Origin: Azospirillum brasilense | GTDB lineage: Bacteria > Pseudomonadota > Alphaproteobacteria > Azospirillales > Azospirillaceae | Length of the DNA stretch: 64,000 bases | Direction: 5' to 3' | Assembly (NCBI RefSeq): GCF_007827815.1 | Contig: NZ_VITH01000004.1 | Location: 124,001-188,000 of the forward strand | Shown: positions 27,874-35,313 of the stretch, piece by piece | How the letters are laid out: every line of letters begins with the position of its first letter | How positions within the stretch are numbered: the first letter of the stretch is position 1 | The notes under the pieces: generated by a model | Database searches by the model: none | What the model saw: the letters and a program-made list of their open reading frames with translations, nothing else | Told to the model about the DNA's origin: nothing | Program-made: the position numbers and the translations under genes

Positions 27874-28170
27874 TCAGCAGCACTCGTCCTCGAGCTGGCG
27901 CAGCATGGCCAGACCTTCCTCGTCCTCATGCTCCTCGAACAGGTCGGAGATGTAATAGACGTTGGCGCAGAGCAGGCACAGCCCGTCCGCCTGACGCTTC
28001 AACGGATCGTCGGCGACGGCCAGCTTCGCCCGGAAGCGTTCCCAGAAGGCGTTGGTCTTGGCCGGGTCGTCGATGTGCATGTACAGGCGCTCGATGATGC
28101 GGCGGGAGTTGCCCTCGCAGTCGATGCCCTTGAAGGAGACGTAGCGGTCGGGGGTGTCGGTTGCGTCCAC
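27874..28170 (-). CDS. cowN: N2-fixation sustaining protein CowN
   Basis: CowN (98 aa here) protects nitrogenase from inhibition by carbon monoxide and allows nitrogen-fixing growth in its presence. The family pattern is clear: DRYVSFKGIDCEGNSRRIIERL, then HIDDPAKTNAFWERF, and the acidic end EDEEGLAMLRQLEDECC. The start is taken as GTG 28170, with GGGAA eight bases upstream; a GTG at 28185 is possible. No -24/-12 sigma-54 promoter was seen upstream by eye. It lies downstream of an RcoM-type regulator gene on the same strand. Confidence 0.88.
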   Translation of the reverse strand: MDATDTPDRYVSFKGIDCEGNSRRIIERLYMHIDDPAKTNAFWERFRAKLAVADDPLKRQADGLCLLCANVYYISDLFEEHEDEEGLAMLRQLEDECC

Positions 28171-28220
28171 GGTCGTGATTCCCACAAAGGAGGATGTCTT
28201 GACATTCCTCTTCGCGGAAG

Positions 28221-28243
28221 GCGGGTCTTGGAACAAGACCCGC
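28221..28243. promoter_or_regulatory. Perfect hairpin upstream of cowN
   Basis: GCGGGTCTTG-GAA-CAAGACCCGC is a 10-bp perfect inverted repeat about 50 nt upstream of the cowN start. There is no T-run on the minus strand, so it is not a plain terminator; it may be an operator or a 5' UTR structure. Confidence 0.5.
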
Positions 28244-28284
28244 TGCACGAACGGCGGGCGGGCGGCGTGAACGGCGGGTGTTCT

Positions 28285-28301
28285 GCGCGAACGGTTCGCG
28301 C
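28285..28301. promoter_or_regulatory. Perfect palindrome upstream of cowN
   Basis: GCGCGAAC-G-GTTCGCGC, 8-bp arms, lies between the end of the 70-aa gene and cowN. It could be a regulator site. Confidence 0.45.
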
Positions 28302-28323
28302 TCTTACCATTCAGGCGCCCCAT

Positions 28324-28536
28324 TCAGGCGGCGTGCGACAGCTCTTCCTCGGTGAACTCCAGCAGCGTGTTCAGCCGTTGCGGGGTCAGCGCCTCGATCC
28401 CCTCGTGCCACATCACCTCGCCGAACAGGGCGTGCAGGGCGGCGAGCCGTTCCGGCGAGAGCGCGCTCAGACGGTCGCCATAATATTCCACCACCAGCTG
28501 GTCCACATAGGCGCGGTCGTCGTCCAGGAAAGCCAT
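28324..28536 (-). CDS. Small orphan protein between the PAS-LytTR gene and cowN (70 aa)
   Basis: The product begins MAFLDDDRAYVDQLVVEYY and is helical and acidic, with a Leu-rich C-terminal half (LTPQRLNTLLEFTEEELSHAA). It has no Cys and no membrane segment. An AGGAGA precedes ATG 28536 at good spacing, which supports coding. I do not recognise the family. Same strand as the regulator gene upstream and cowN downstream, with gaps of 156 and 153 nt, so it may be controlled with cowN. Confidence 0.75.
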   Translation of the reverse strand: MAFLDDDRAYVDQLVVEYYGDRLSALSPERLAALHALFGEVMWHEGIEALTPQRLNTLLEFTEEELSHAA

Positions 28537-28692
28537 GGCCGTATCTCCTCGTCATCGTGGCGCCCACCCGATGCGGGCGCCGGCCATGGCCTTGTTCTAC
28601 GCCTGCGGCGGGCCCGAACGATTGAGGCGGATCAACCGACACCCGAAGTCACAGGCCGGCGGGAACAACCCTGATGCGCGCAAGGGGAAAGG

Positions 28693-29406
28693 CTAAAGGG
28701 CCAACAGCTTCTTCAACTGCTCGATCCGGCCGCGGCTGACCGGCACGCGGGGGGATCCGGGGGCGGCCATGACGAAGGCGGCCCGCCCGTCGCTGCGGTC
28801 GATGGCCTGGGCGTGGCGCAGATTGACCAAATAGCGGCGGTGCGCCCGCACGAACTGCCGCACGTCGAGCCGCGCCTCCAGCTCCGACAGCGAGAGCGAG
28901 CAGAAGAAGGCGCCATCCGCCGTGTGGACCCGCGTGTAATGGCCGTCGGCCTGCACATAGACCGCGTCGGAGGGGTCGATCAGCACCACGCCCTGGCGCG
29001 TCGTGATCGGCAGCTTGACCAGCGGCGTGACCGGTTCGGGCGCCGCGTCCACAGGCACGGGCGGAACTGGCTCGGGAAACGCCTTCCCGTTCACCTCGAA
29101 CAGCATCAGGGCCAGCGCGGCCCCGCCGCCCGGCGGCAGGGCGGTGGCCTTCACCACGATGGTCCGCCCCGGCAGGGCCACCATCATGGAGCTGGCCGCC
29201 GCCGGGGAGTCCGGGTCGTGCGCCGCGGCCAGCAGCAGTTCCACCTTGGCGCGGCTGCCCGGCGGATGCAGGTCGTGCAGGCTGGCCCCCAGCAGCGGAC
29301 GGTCGCGCCCCAGCATCCGCGCTACGGAGGCGTTGACCGACACCACGCGCCGGTCGCCGTCGAGCAGGACGAGGCCAACGTCCATATGCTGCAAGGTGTA
29401 TTCCAT
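28693..29406 (-). CDS. PAS-LytTR regulator, RcoM-type (candidate heme CO sensor)
   Basis: A single-component regulator (237 aa). An N-terminal PAS domain (MDVGLVLLDGDRRVVSVNASV) is followed by a Pro-rich linker and a C-terminal LytTR DNA-binding domain (VYVQADGHYTRVHT, AHRRYLVNLRHA, PVSRGRIEQLKKLL). This order is that of RcoM, which binds heme through a His and a Met and activates genes when CO binds. Candidate ligands are H44 or H47 in LHDLHPP and M74/M75 in ASSMMVAL; the H44-M74 spacing of 30 equals that of the known RcoM pair (H74/M104). Its nearness to cowN makes a CO-sensing role likely. CoxC-type or non-heme PAS regulators are alternatives. Confidence 0.8.
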   Translation of the reverse strand: MEYTLQHMDVGLVLLDGDRRVVSVNASVARMLGRDRPLLGASLHDLHPPGSRAKVELLLAAAHDPDSPAAASSMMVALPGRTIVVKATALPPGGGAALALMLFEVNGKAFPEPVPPVPVDAAPEPVTPLVKLPITTRQGVVLIDPSDAVYVQADGHYTRVHTADGAFFCSLSLSELEARLDVRQFVRAHRRYLVNLRHAQAIDRSDGRAAFVMAAPGSPRVPVSRGRIEQLKKLLAL

Positions 29407-29459
29407 GCGGCAGTATAGGCAGCGATTGGCCCCGAAAGGGAAGAGGTTAGGGATGAGGG

Positions 29460-30230
29460 TTACGGTTCGCCCTTGCGCCGCCCGGTCAGCGCCGCGACGA
29501 CGCCGTGGAAGGTGCGGACCTCCTGCTCGGTCATCTGCATCCGCTCCAGCGCGTTGCGCAGGGTGCGGACCATCGACGGGCGCTTCTCCGGCGAGGTGAA
29601 GAAGCCGGTGCGGTCGAGGTCGCCTTCCAGATGCTCGAAGAAGTTCACAAGCTCCGCCTTGGTCGCCGGGCGGGTCTGGCCGGTGTGCAGAACGCGGTCC
29701 GGCGGAGTCTCGCCGGTCTGGAACCACTCGTAGCCGATCAGCAGGACCGCCTGCGCCAGATTGAGCGAGGAGAAGGCCGGGTTCAGCGGAACGGTGATCA
29801 GCGTTGACGCCAGCGTCAGGTCGTCGTTGACCAGACCGGTGCGCTCCGGCCCGAACAGCACGCCGGTCTTGTGCCCGGAGTCGACGTGGGCACGCAGTTC
29901 CGTTGCGGCGACGCGCGGGGTGACGAACTCCTGGATCATCCCGCGGGTGCGGACGGTGGTGGCGAAGACCACGTTCAGGTCGGCCACGGCCTCCGCGGTC
30001 GTCTCGTAGAGCTTGGCCCCATCCAGCACCGGATCGGCGCCCGACGCCGCGGCCACCGCCTTCTCGTTCGGCCAGCCGTCGCGCGGCTTCACCAGACGCA
30101 GCTCGGTCAGGCCGCAATTCAGCATGGCCCGCGCGCAGGCGCCGATGTTCTCGCCGAGCTGGGGCTGCACGAGGATGATGGTCGGACCGCCCAGGACGGA
30201 GGGGCGGTTGGGGTCTTTGCCGGAGGTCAT
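29460..30230 (-). CDS. trmJ: tRNA 2'-O-methyltransferase TrmJ
   Basis: A SPOUT-fold RNA methyltransferase (256 aa) that modifies the ribose at position 32 of tRNA. The blocks IILVQPQLGENIGACARAM at the start, VLFGPERTGL, and TVPLNPAFSSLNLAQAV form the knotted SAM site. The C-terminal helical part (residues 170-256) matches TrmJ rather than TrmL. ATG 30230 is chosen; an ATG at 30266 would overlap the cimA stop region. It follows cimA by 16 nt on the same strand and is probably cotranscribed. Confidence 0.92.
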   Translation of the reverse strand: MTSGKDPNRPSVLGGPTIILVQPQLGENIGACARAMLNCGLTELRLVKPRDGWPNEKAVAAASGADPVLDGAKLYETTAEAVADLNVVFATTVRTRGMIQEFVTPRVAATELRAHVDSGHKTGVLFGPERTGLVNDDLTLASTLITVPLNPAFSSLNLAQAVLLIGYEWFQTGETPPDRVLHTGQTRPATKAELVNFFEHLEGDLDRTGFFTSPEKRPSMVRTLRNALERMQMTEQEVRTFHGVVAALTGRRKGEP

Positions 30231-30246
30231 GATCTGAACTTTGGTC

Positions 30247-31851
30247 TCAGCTTCGCGGTGTTGCACCGCCTTTAAACAGCTTGAATGTGTAACTGTCCAC
30301 CAGCGCCTCCATCGACGCCTCGATGATGTTGGTGGAGACGCCCAGCGTCGACCATTCCTGCCCGTCGCCGTTGCGCGAGCGGATCAGCACGCGCGGCATG
30401 GCGCCGGTGCCGTCCTTGGCCGCCAGGATGCGCACGCGGTAGTCGGACAGCTTCACCCCGTCGAGCAGCGGGTACAGCGGCTCCAGCGCCTTGCGCATGG
30501 CGGTGTCCAGCGCGTTCACCGGGCCGTTGCCCGACGCCACCTCGTGATACTCCTTGCCGCCGATCTTCACGCGGACGACGGCCTCGGATTCGACCACCAG
30601 CTCGCCCTTGGCGTTGTAGCGGCGCTCGTCGGTGACGTGGAAGCGCTTCAGGGTGAAATAGTCCGGCACCTCGCCCAGTTCGCGGCGGACCAGCAGCTCG
30701 AAGCTGGCCTCGGCGGTGTCGTAGGCGTAGCCCTCGGTGTCGCGCTGCTTCACGACGTCGAGCAGGCGGTTCAGCCGCTCGTCCTTCGGGTCCACGGCCA
30801 TGCCCATCTCGCGCAGCCGGGCGATGACGTTGGAGCGGCCGGCCTGGTCCGACATGACGATCTGGCGGCGGTTGCCGACCGCCTCCGGCTCGACATGCTC
30901 GTAGGAGGACGGGTCCTTCTCCACGGCGGAGACATGCAGCCCGCCCTTGTGGGCGAAGGCGCTGGCGCCGACGTAGGGGGCGTGGCGGTTCGGCGCGCGG
31001 TTCAGCCGCTCGTCGAACTTGCGGCTGATCTCGGTCAGCAGCGGCAGGTCGGCGGGCTTGATGCCGACGTCGCAGCCCATCTTCAGCATCAGCGACGGGA
31101 TCAGCGACACGAGGTTGGCGTTGCCGCAGCGCTCGCCCAGCCCGTTGATCGTCCCCTGCACCATCCGCACCCCGGCGCGCACCGCGGCCAGCGAGTTGGC
31201 GACGGCGTTCTCGGTGTCGTTGTGGCAATGGATGCCCAGCCGGTCGCCGGGGATGCCGTGCTCCCCGATCACTTGCCGGACGATCTCGTCGATCTCGTGC
31301 GGCAGCGTGCCGCCGTTGGTGTCGCACAGCACGACCCAGCGCGCCCCGGCCTCGTAGGCGGCCTTGATGCAGGACGCGGCGTAGGCCGGGTTGCGCTTGT
31401 AGCCGTCGAAGAAATGCTCGGCGTCGAACAGCGCCTCGCCCTTGGCGGCCTTCAGCGCGGCGATGCTGTCGGCGATCAGCGCGATGTTTTCCTCGCGCGG
31501 GATGGCCAGCGCCACGTCGACGTGGAAGTCCCAGGTCTTGCCGACGATGCAGACGGCGCGCGCCTTGGACTGGATCAGGGCGGCGAGCTGCGGGTCGTTC
31601 GCGGTGCTGCGGCCCGGACGGCGCGTCATGCCGAAGGCGGTGAAGGTCGAGCGGGCGAGGTCCGGCGCCTCGGCGAAGAACTGGTCGTCGGTCGGGTTGG
31701 CGCCGGGCCAGCCGCCTTCCACATAGTCGATTCCGAGCCGGTCGAGGTCGCGGGCGATGGCGATCTTGTCGGCGACGGAGAAATCCACGTCCTGGGTCTG
31801 CGCCCCGTCGCGCAGCGTCGTGTCGTACAGATAGATGCGTTCGCCCGTCAT
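30247..31851 (-). CDS. cimA: Citramalate synthase
   Basis: CimA condenses pyruvate with acetyl-CoA to citramalate, giving a threonine-independent route to isoleucine. The N-terminal TIM barrel has YLYDTTLRDGAQT and the metal-binding HCHNDTENAVAN. The C-terminal LeuA-type regulatory domain begins near residue 385. The length (534 aa) and the GGWPGANPTDDQFF block separate it from isopropylmalate and homocitrate synthases; it is therefore not nifV. trmJ lies 16 nt downstream. Confidence 0.94.
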   Translation of the reverse strand: MTGERIYLYDTTLRDGAQTQDVDFSVADKIAIARDLDRLGIDYVEGGWPGANPTDDQFFAEAPDLARSTFTAFGMTRRPGRSTANDPQLAALIQSKARAVCIVGKTWDFHVDVALAIPREENIALIADSIAALKAAKGEALFDAEHFFDGYKRNPAYAASCIKAAYEAGARWVVLCDTNGGTLPHEIDEIVRQVIGEHGIPGDRLGIHCHNDTENAVANSLAAVRAGVRMVQGTINGLGERCGNANLVSLIPSLMLKMGCDVGIKPADLPLLTEISRKFDERLNRAPNRHAPYVGASAFAHKGGLHVSAVEKDPSSYEHVEPEAVGNRRQIVMSDQAGRSNVIARLREMGMAVDPKDERLNRLLDVVKQRDTEGYAYDTAEASFELLVRRELGEVPDYFTLKRFHVTDERRYNAKGELVVESEAVVRVKIGGKEYHEVASGNGPVNALDTAMRKALEPLYPLLDGVKLSDYRVRILAAKDGTGAMPRVLIRSRNGDGQEWSTLGVSTNIIEASMEALVDSYTFKLFKGGATPRS

Positions 31852-32164
31852 TGCCGCCGCCCGAAGATATTGGTCGCCCGAAGGAAGGTCATAGGACTGT
31901 CCGGAGGGCCGGAAGAATGGACGATGCGCTTCGCCATCTCAATGCTTTTGATCGAACCCGCCAGGAATGCGGGGCTTTGCCGCTCCGGCCATAGGCGCGC
32001 AATGGAGGTAATAGGACAAATGTACTGACCGAATAAACCATCGTCTGTGCTACACAGCCGCCCCTCTGCATGGCGCCCATCTCACGGGTGCGGTACTCTT
32101 TTCTGGCCGGACGCCTGTTGATCTGTATGATCACCGGCCTTTGTGAACGGATGGATTGGACACA
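31852..32164. other. Intergenic region between cimA and the response regulator gene
   Basis: This 313-nt gap between divergent genes is less GC-rich than the flanks. It should hold both promoters. I see no gene, repeat or clear consensus promoter in it. Confidence 0.5.
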
Positions 32165-32578
32165 GTGACTCCCGCGGGTGACGACGACCAGGACAAGCTC
32201 GTCATGGTGATCGACGACGAGCGGACGGTTCTGCAGGCCCTCAACCTCCTGCTGGAGATGTGGGGATACCGGGTCGTCACCGCCGAAAGCGAGGGCGAGG
32301 CCGTCGACCGCCTGTCCGTCGCCGGGGAAACGCCGCACGCCATCCTGGCCGACTACCGCCTGCGCGAGGGGCGCACCGGCGTCCAGGCCATCGACCGCAT
32401 CCGCGCGGAGGCCGGGGCCGAGGTGCCGGGCGTCATCATCACCGGCGACACCTCCACCGAAGGGCTGCGCGACGCCCGCGCCCGCGGGCTGACCGTCCTG
32501 CAGAAGCCGGTGCTGCCGCCCCATCTCCAGGCGGTGCTGACCAAGGTGCTGCGGGAGCAGCCCGCCGGCACGGCGTGA
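32165..32578 (+). CDS. Single-domain response regulator
   Basis: A CheY-like receiver (137 aa) without output domain. The acidic pocket is in MVIDDERTV near residue 17, the phospho-acceptor Asp in ILADYRL, and the Thr and Lys of the switch in IITGDTS and LQKPVLP. This subtype resembles receivers usually fused to the C-terminus of hybrid kinases. Start GTG 32165 is preferred, with TTG 32156 also possible. The histidine kinase follows after 14 nt, so the two form a pair. Confidence 0.88.
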   Translation: MTPAGDDDQDKLVMVIDDERTVLQALNLLLEMWGYRVVTAESEGEAVDRLSVAGETPHAILADYRLREGRTGVQAIDRIRAEAGAEVPGVIITGDTSTEGLRDARARGLTVLQKPVLPPHLQAVLTKVLREQPAGTA

Positions 32579-32592
32579 CGGGCCGGGCCGCC

Positions 32593-34446
32593 ATGGATGT
32601 TCCATTACCCTCAGCACCCGCCGCGCCGCCCAAGCCAAGGCCCAACGAGCCGAAGCGCAAGCGCGCCGCCGTTCCCGACGGACGGCTGTTCCGTTCCTGG
32701 GAAAGCTGGGTGGTCTTCGGGCTGGGGCTGCTGCTGACCGGCCTCGCCTGGCTGTTGCTGACCGAGCAGAACCACCGGCTGGCCGAAGCGCGCTTCCGCG
32801 CGCTGTCCCGCGATCTGGCGGGCGACGTCAGGGAGCGGCTCGACACTTACGAACAGATGCTCCAGGGCGCCGTGGCGATGGTGGACGCCGGCGGCGGGCA
32901 GGTCAGCCGCAGCGAATGGCGGGCCTACGTCACCGGCCTGCATGTCGAGGACCGCTATCCCGGCATCCAGGGCATCGGCTACGCCCGGCGCGTGAAGGCC
33001 CACGACCGGGAGCAGCACGAGGCCTCGCTGCACGCCGCCGGTTTCTACAGCTACCGCGTGACGCCGGAGGGGGAGCGGCCCGAGTATTTCCCGATCGTCT
33101 ACATCGAGCCCTTCGCCAGCCGCAACCTGCGGGCCTTCGGCTTCGACATGCACGCCGAGCCGACCCGCCAGGCCGCTATGGAGCGCGCCCGGAGCACCGG
33201 CACCGCCGCGGCGACCGCCCGGCTGCGGCTGGTCCAGGAAACCGAGGAGGACGTGCAGCCCGGCTTCCTCATCTATGTGCCGGTCTACGACCAGACCCTG
33301 CCGCTGACCACCGCCGCCGACCGGCGCGAGGCGCTGCTGGGCTTCGTCTACAGCCCCTTCCGCGCGCACGACCTGATGCGCAGCATCATGGGCCAGGGCG
33401 CGTCCCAACTGCTGGACATCCGCGTCTATGACGGGACGGAGACCTCGCCGGACTCGCTGATGTTCGATTCCGCGCCCAGCCGGGACGCCTTTCGCGACGT
33501 CCTGCGCATCGAGGTGTTCGGGCGCCCCTGGACGCTGGTCCTGTCCGGCACCCACGCCTTCGAGGAGAGCGTGGCCAGCGCCACGCCGCGGGGGGTGCTG
33601 TTCGCCGGCCTGATCATCACGCTTCTGCTGGTCGCCACCGTCAACTCCGTGCTGCAGGACCGCGACCGCATGGCCGAGTTGCGCCGCAGCTACGACGCGC
33701 TGGCGCTGGCGCGCGCGGAGGCGGAGCAGGCCAACGCCGCCAAGTCGCGCTTCCTGGCCGCGGCCAGCCACGACCTTCGCCAGCCGCTCCAGACGCTGGG
33801 CATCTATCTGCACATGATCGGCGAGCAGGCGGAGAATCCGCGGCAGCGCAAGCTGGTGGACGCCGCCCGCGACGGGTTCGAGGCGACGCAGCGCCTGCTG
33901 AACTCGCTGATGGACATCGCCACGCTGGAAACCGGGGTGATCAGCCCGCAGCTGTCCGAGCTGGACCTGCCCGTCTTCCTGCAGCGCATCTGCGAGGAGG
34001 GCCGGCTGGAGGCCGCCGGCAAGGGCCTAGGCTTCCGCGTCACCTGCGGCGGCGCCCGCGTGACGACCGACCCGGCGATGCTGGAGCGGATCGTCCGCAA
34101 CCTGCTGAGCAACGCGCTGAAATACACGCACGACGGCACCATCCGGGTGACCTGCCGGCAGGCGCGCGGCTTCACCGCCATCAAGGTGCAGGACACCGGC
34201 CCCGGCATCCCGCAGGACCGGCTGCACCTGATCTTCGAGGACTTCTACCAGATCGGCAATCCGGAGCGCGACCGGCGCAAGGGCCTCGGCCTCGGCCTCG
34301 CCACGGTGGCGCGGCTCAGCCGCCTGCTCGGCTACCGGGTGCGGGTGCTGTCGCGCCCGGGCCGCGGCGCCATCTTCCTGGTCGAGATCCCCGACGAGGC
34401 GCCCTCCCCTTGCCAGACAACCGAGACCGCGACCTCCGTGGCCTGA
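32593..34446 (+). CDS. CHASE-domain sensor histidine kinase
   Basis: An inner-membrane kinase (617 aa). A Pro/Lys-rich leader precedes a membrane helix at about 38-58; a periplasmic CHASE domain (GIQGIGYARRV, EYFPIVYIEP, TARLRLVQ) lies at about 75-275, and a second helix at about 333-355. A coiled coil leads to the HisKA box with H393 in ASHDLRQPLQTLG, then N box NLLSNALKYT, DTGPGIP and KGLGLGLA. CHASE domains sense small external ligands such as cytokinin- or peptide-like molecules; the ligand here is unknown. The DLRQPLQ H-box type usually has an associated receiver, here encoded separately upstream. Confidence 0.93.
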   Translation: MDVPLPSAPAAPPKPRPNEPKRKRAAVPDGRLFRSWESWVVFGLGLLLTGLAWLLLTEQNHRLAEARFRALSRDLAGDVRERLDTYEQMLQGAVAMVDAGGGQVSRSEWRAYVTGLHVEDRYPGIQGIGYARRVKAHDREQHEASLHAAGFYSYRVTPEGERPEYFPIVYIEPFASRNLRAFGFDMHAEPTRQAAMERARSTGTAAATARLRLVQETEEDVQPGFLIYVPVYDQTLPLTTAADRREALLGFVYSPFRAHDLMRSIMGQGASQLLDIRVYDGTETSPDSLMFDSAPSRDAFRDVLRIEVFGRPWTLVLSGTHAFEESVASATPRGVLFAGLIITLLLVATVNSVLQDRDRMAELRRSYDALALARAEAEQANAAKSRFLAAASHDLRQPLQTLGIYLHMIGEQAENPRQRKLVDAARDGFEATQRLLNSLMDIATLETGVISPQLSELDLPVFLQRICEEGRLEAAGKGLGFRVTCGGARVTTDPAMLERIVRNLLSNALKYTHDGTIRVTCRQARGFTAIKVQDTGPGIPQDRLHLIFEDFYQIGNPERDRRKGLGLGLATVARLSRLLGYRVRVLSRPGRGAIFLVEIPDEAPSPCQTTETATSVA

Positions 34447-34460
34447 CGCCCTGCGATCCT

Positions 34461-34548
34461 TTTGGCAATCGCCGACGCCGCCTTGTCCCGGCACGGCCGG
34501 GACCAGCCGCGCCGGAACCGGCGGGTCGCCGAGTCGGCGATTGCCAAA
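34461..34548. repeat. Large inverted repeat with inner hairpins
   Basis: Perfect 16-bp arms TTTGGCAATCGCCGAC (34461-34476) and its complement (34533-34548) enclose 56 nt. These hold a second perfect hairpin (34485-34492 with 34496-34503) and a third, CGCCGG-AA-CCGGCG. It lies between convergent genes and may end transcription from both sides, although U-runs are short. Confidence 0.8.
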
Positions 34549-34560
34549 TCCGGGACCGGA

Positions 34561-35025
34561 TCAGGCCGTCGCCGGCCGCGCCGACCGGGCGCGCATCAGC
34601 ATCCACACCGCCGACACGCCGGCCAGCTTGGACGCGAGGCTGGCCGCCCAGACCGTCGGGTCCCAGATGCCGAGCATGCCGAAGAACAGCGCCGTGTCCA
34701 CCGGCACCGACAGGGCGGCGCTGATCCACAGCCGGTCGCGCAGCGGGCGGCGGGTGACGGTGAAGACGCCCCAGTCGATCAGTTCCGACACCGCGAAGGC
34801 GGTGACGCTGGCGGTCGCGACGAAGGGGTCGGCCAGCAGGAAGGACAGCAGCGTGGCAGCCAGCATGGCGGCCAGCGACCAGTGACCGTAGCGGACCTGG
34901 ACCATGTCGCGCAGGATGAAGATCAACCCGGCCCAGCAGGACCACACCAGATCCAGATGCGGCGCCAGGCTGAAGGCGTAGTTGATGGCGAGTACGCTGC
35001 CAATGTAGGCGGCGAGCCAGAGCAT
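34561..35025 (-). CDS. VUT-family transporter (queuosine precursor type)
   Basis: The product (154 aa) has about five hydrophobic helices. The pattern FILRDMVQVRYG near residue 39 and the AVSELIDWGVFT block near residue 85 are those of the VUT/YhhQ family, whose members import queuosine or archaeosine precursors. The length is short for the family. ATG 35025 has GGAGG at good spacing. The upstream 288 nt to the next gene have two CGCGGGTGGC copies (near 35043 and 35075, reversed); I could not fold a preQ1 riboswitch there. Confidence 0.8.
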   Translation of the reverse strand: MLWLAAYIGSVLAINYAFSLAPHLDLVWSCWAGLIFILRDMVQVRYGHWSLAAMLAATLLSFLLADPFVATASVTAFAVSELIDWGVFTVTRRPLRDRLWISAALSVPVDTALFFGMLGIWDPTVWAASLASKLAGVSAVWMLMRARSARPATA

Positions 35026-35313
35026 GACGGAATCCTCCAAAAGCCACCCGCGGAAATACGGGCGCGAACGACGGCGCCACCCGCGTGAATGCGAGCGCTC
35101 CGCAGCGGTCTTGTAACAGGTCCAGGCCATCGCCGTGAACCCTTGCGTCGTGAACCCGCGGCGCGCGCCGGTGCGGAGGGAGCGCAACCGCCAAGAACGG
35201 CTTACCACCACCTCGGTCCCCCGAATGCGCCACCGTCCCTAGCGCGTCCGGACGATGCCCTGGCGCGTTCGTTCGGAGAGGCGAAACGAAAGAGACCCCG
35301 AAAGGTGAGGGCG

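Noticed and set aside
28171-28692. Sigma-54 (-24/-12) promoter or NifA upstream activator site for cowN or the 70-aa gene.
   Set aside because: No GG-N10-GC pattern with the flanking consensus and no TGT-N10-ACA at a suitable place was found on the minus strand.
30247-31851. nifV (homocitrate synthase) instead of cimA.
   Set aside because: The length of 534 aa, the C-terminal regulatory domain and the GGWPGANPTDD block fit citramalate synthase.
35026-35313. preQ1 riboswitch before the VUT transporter gene.
   Set aside because: I could not build the conserved pseudoknot; only short direct repeats are visible.
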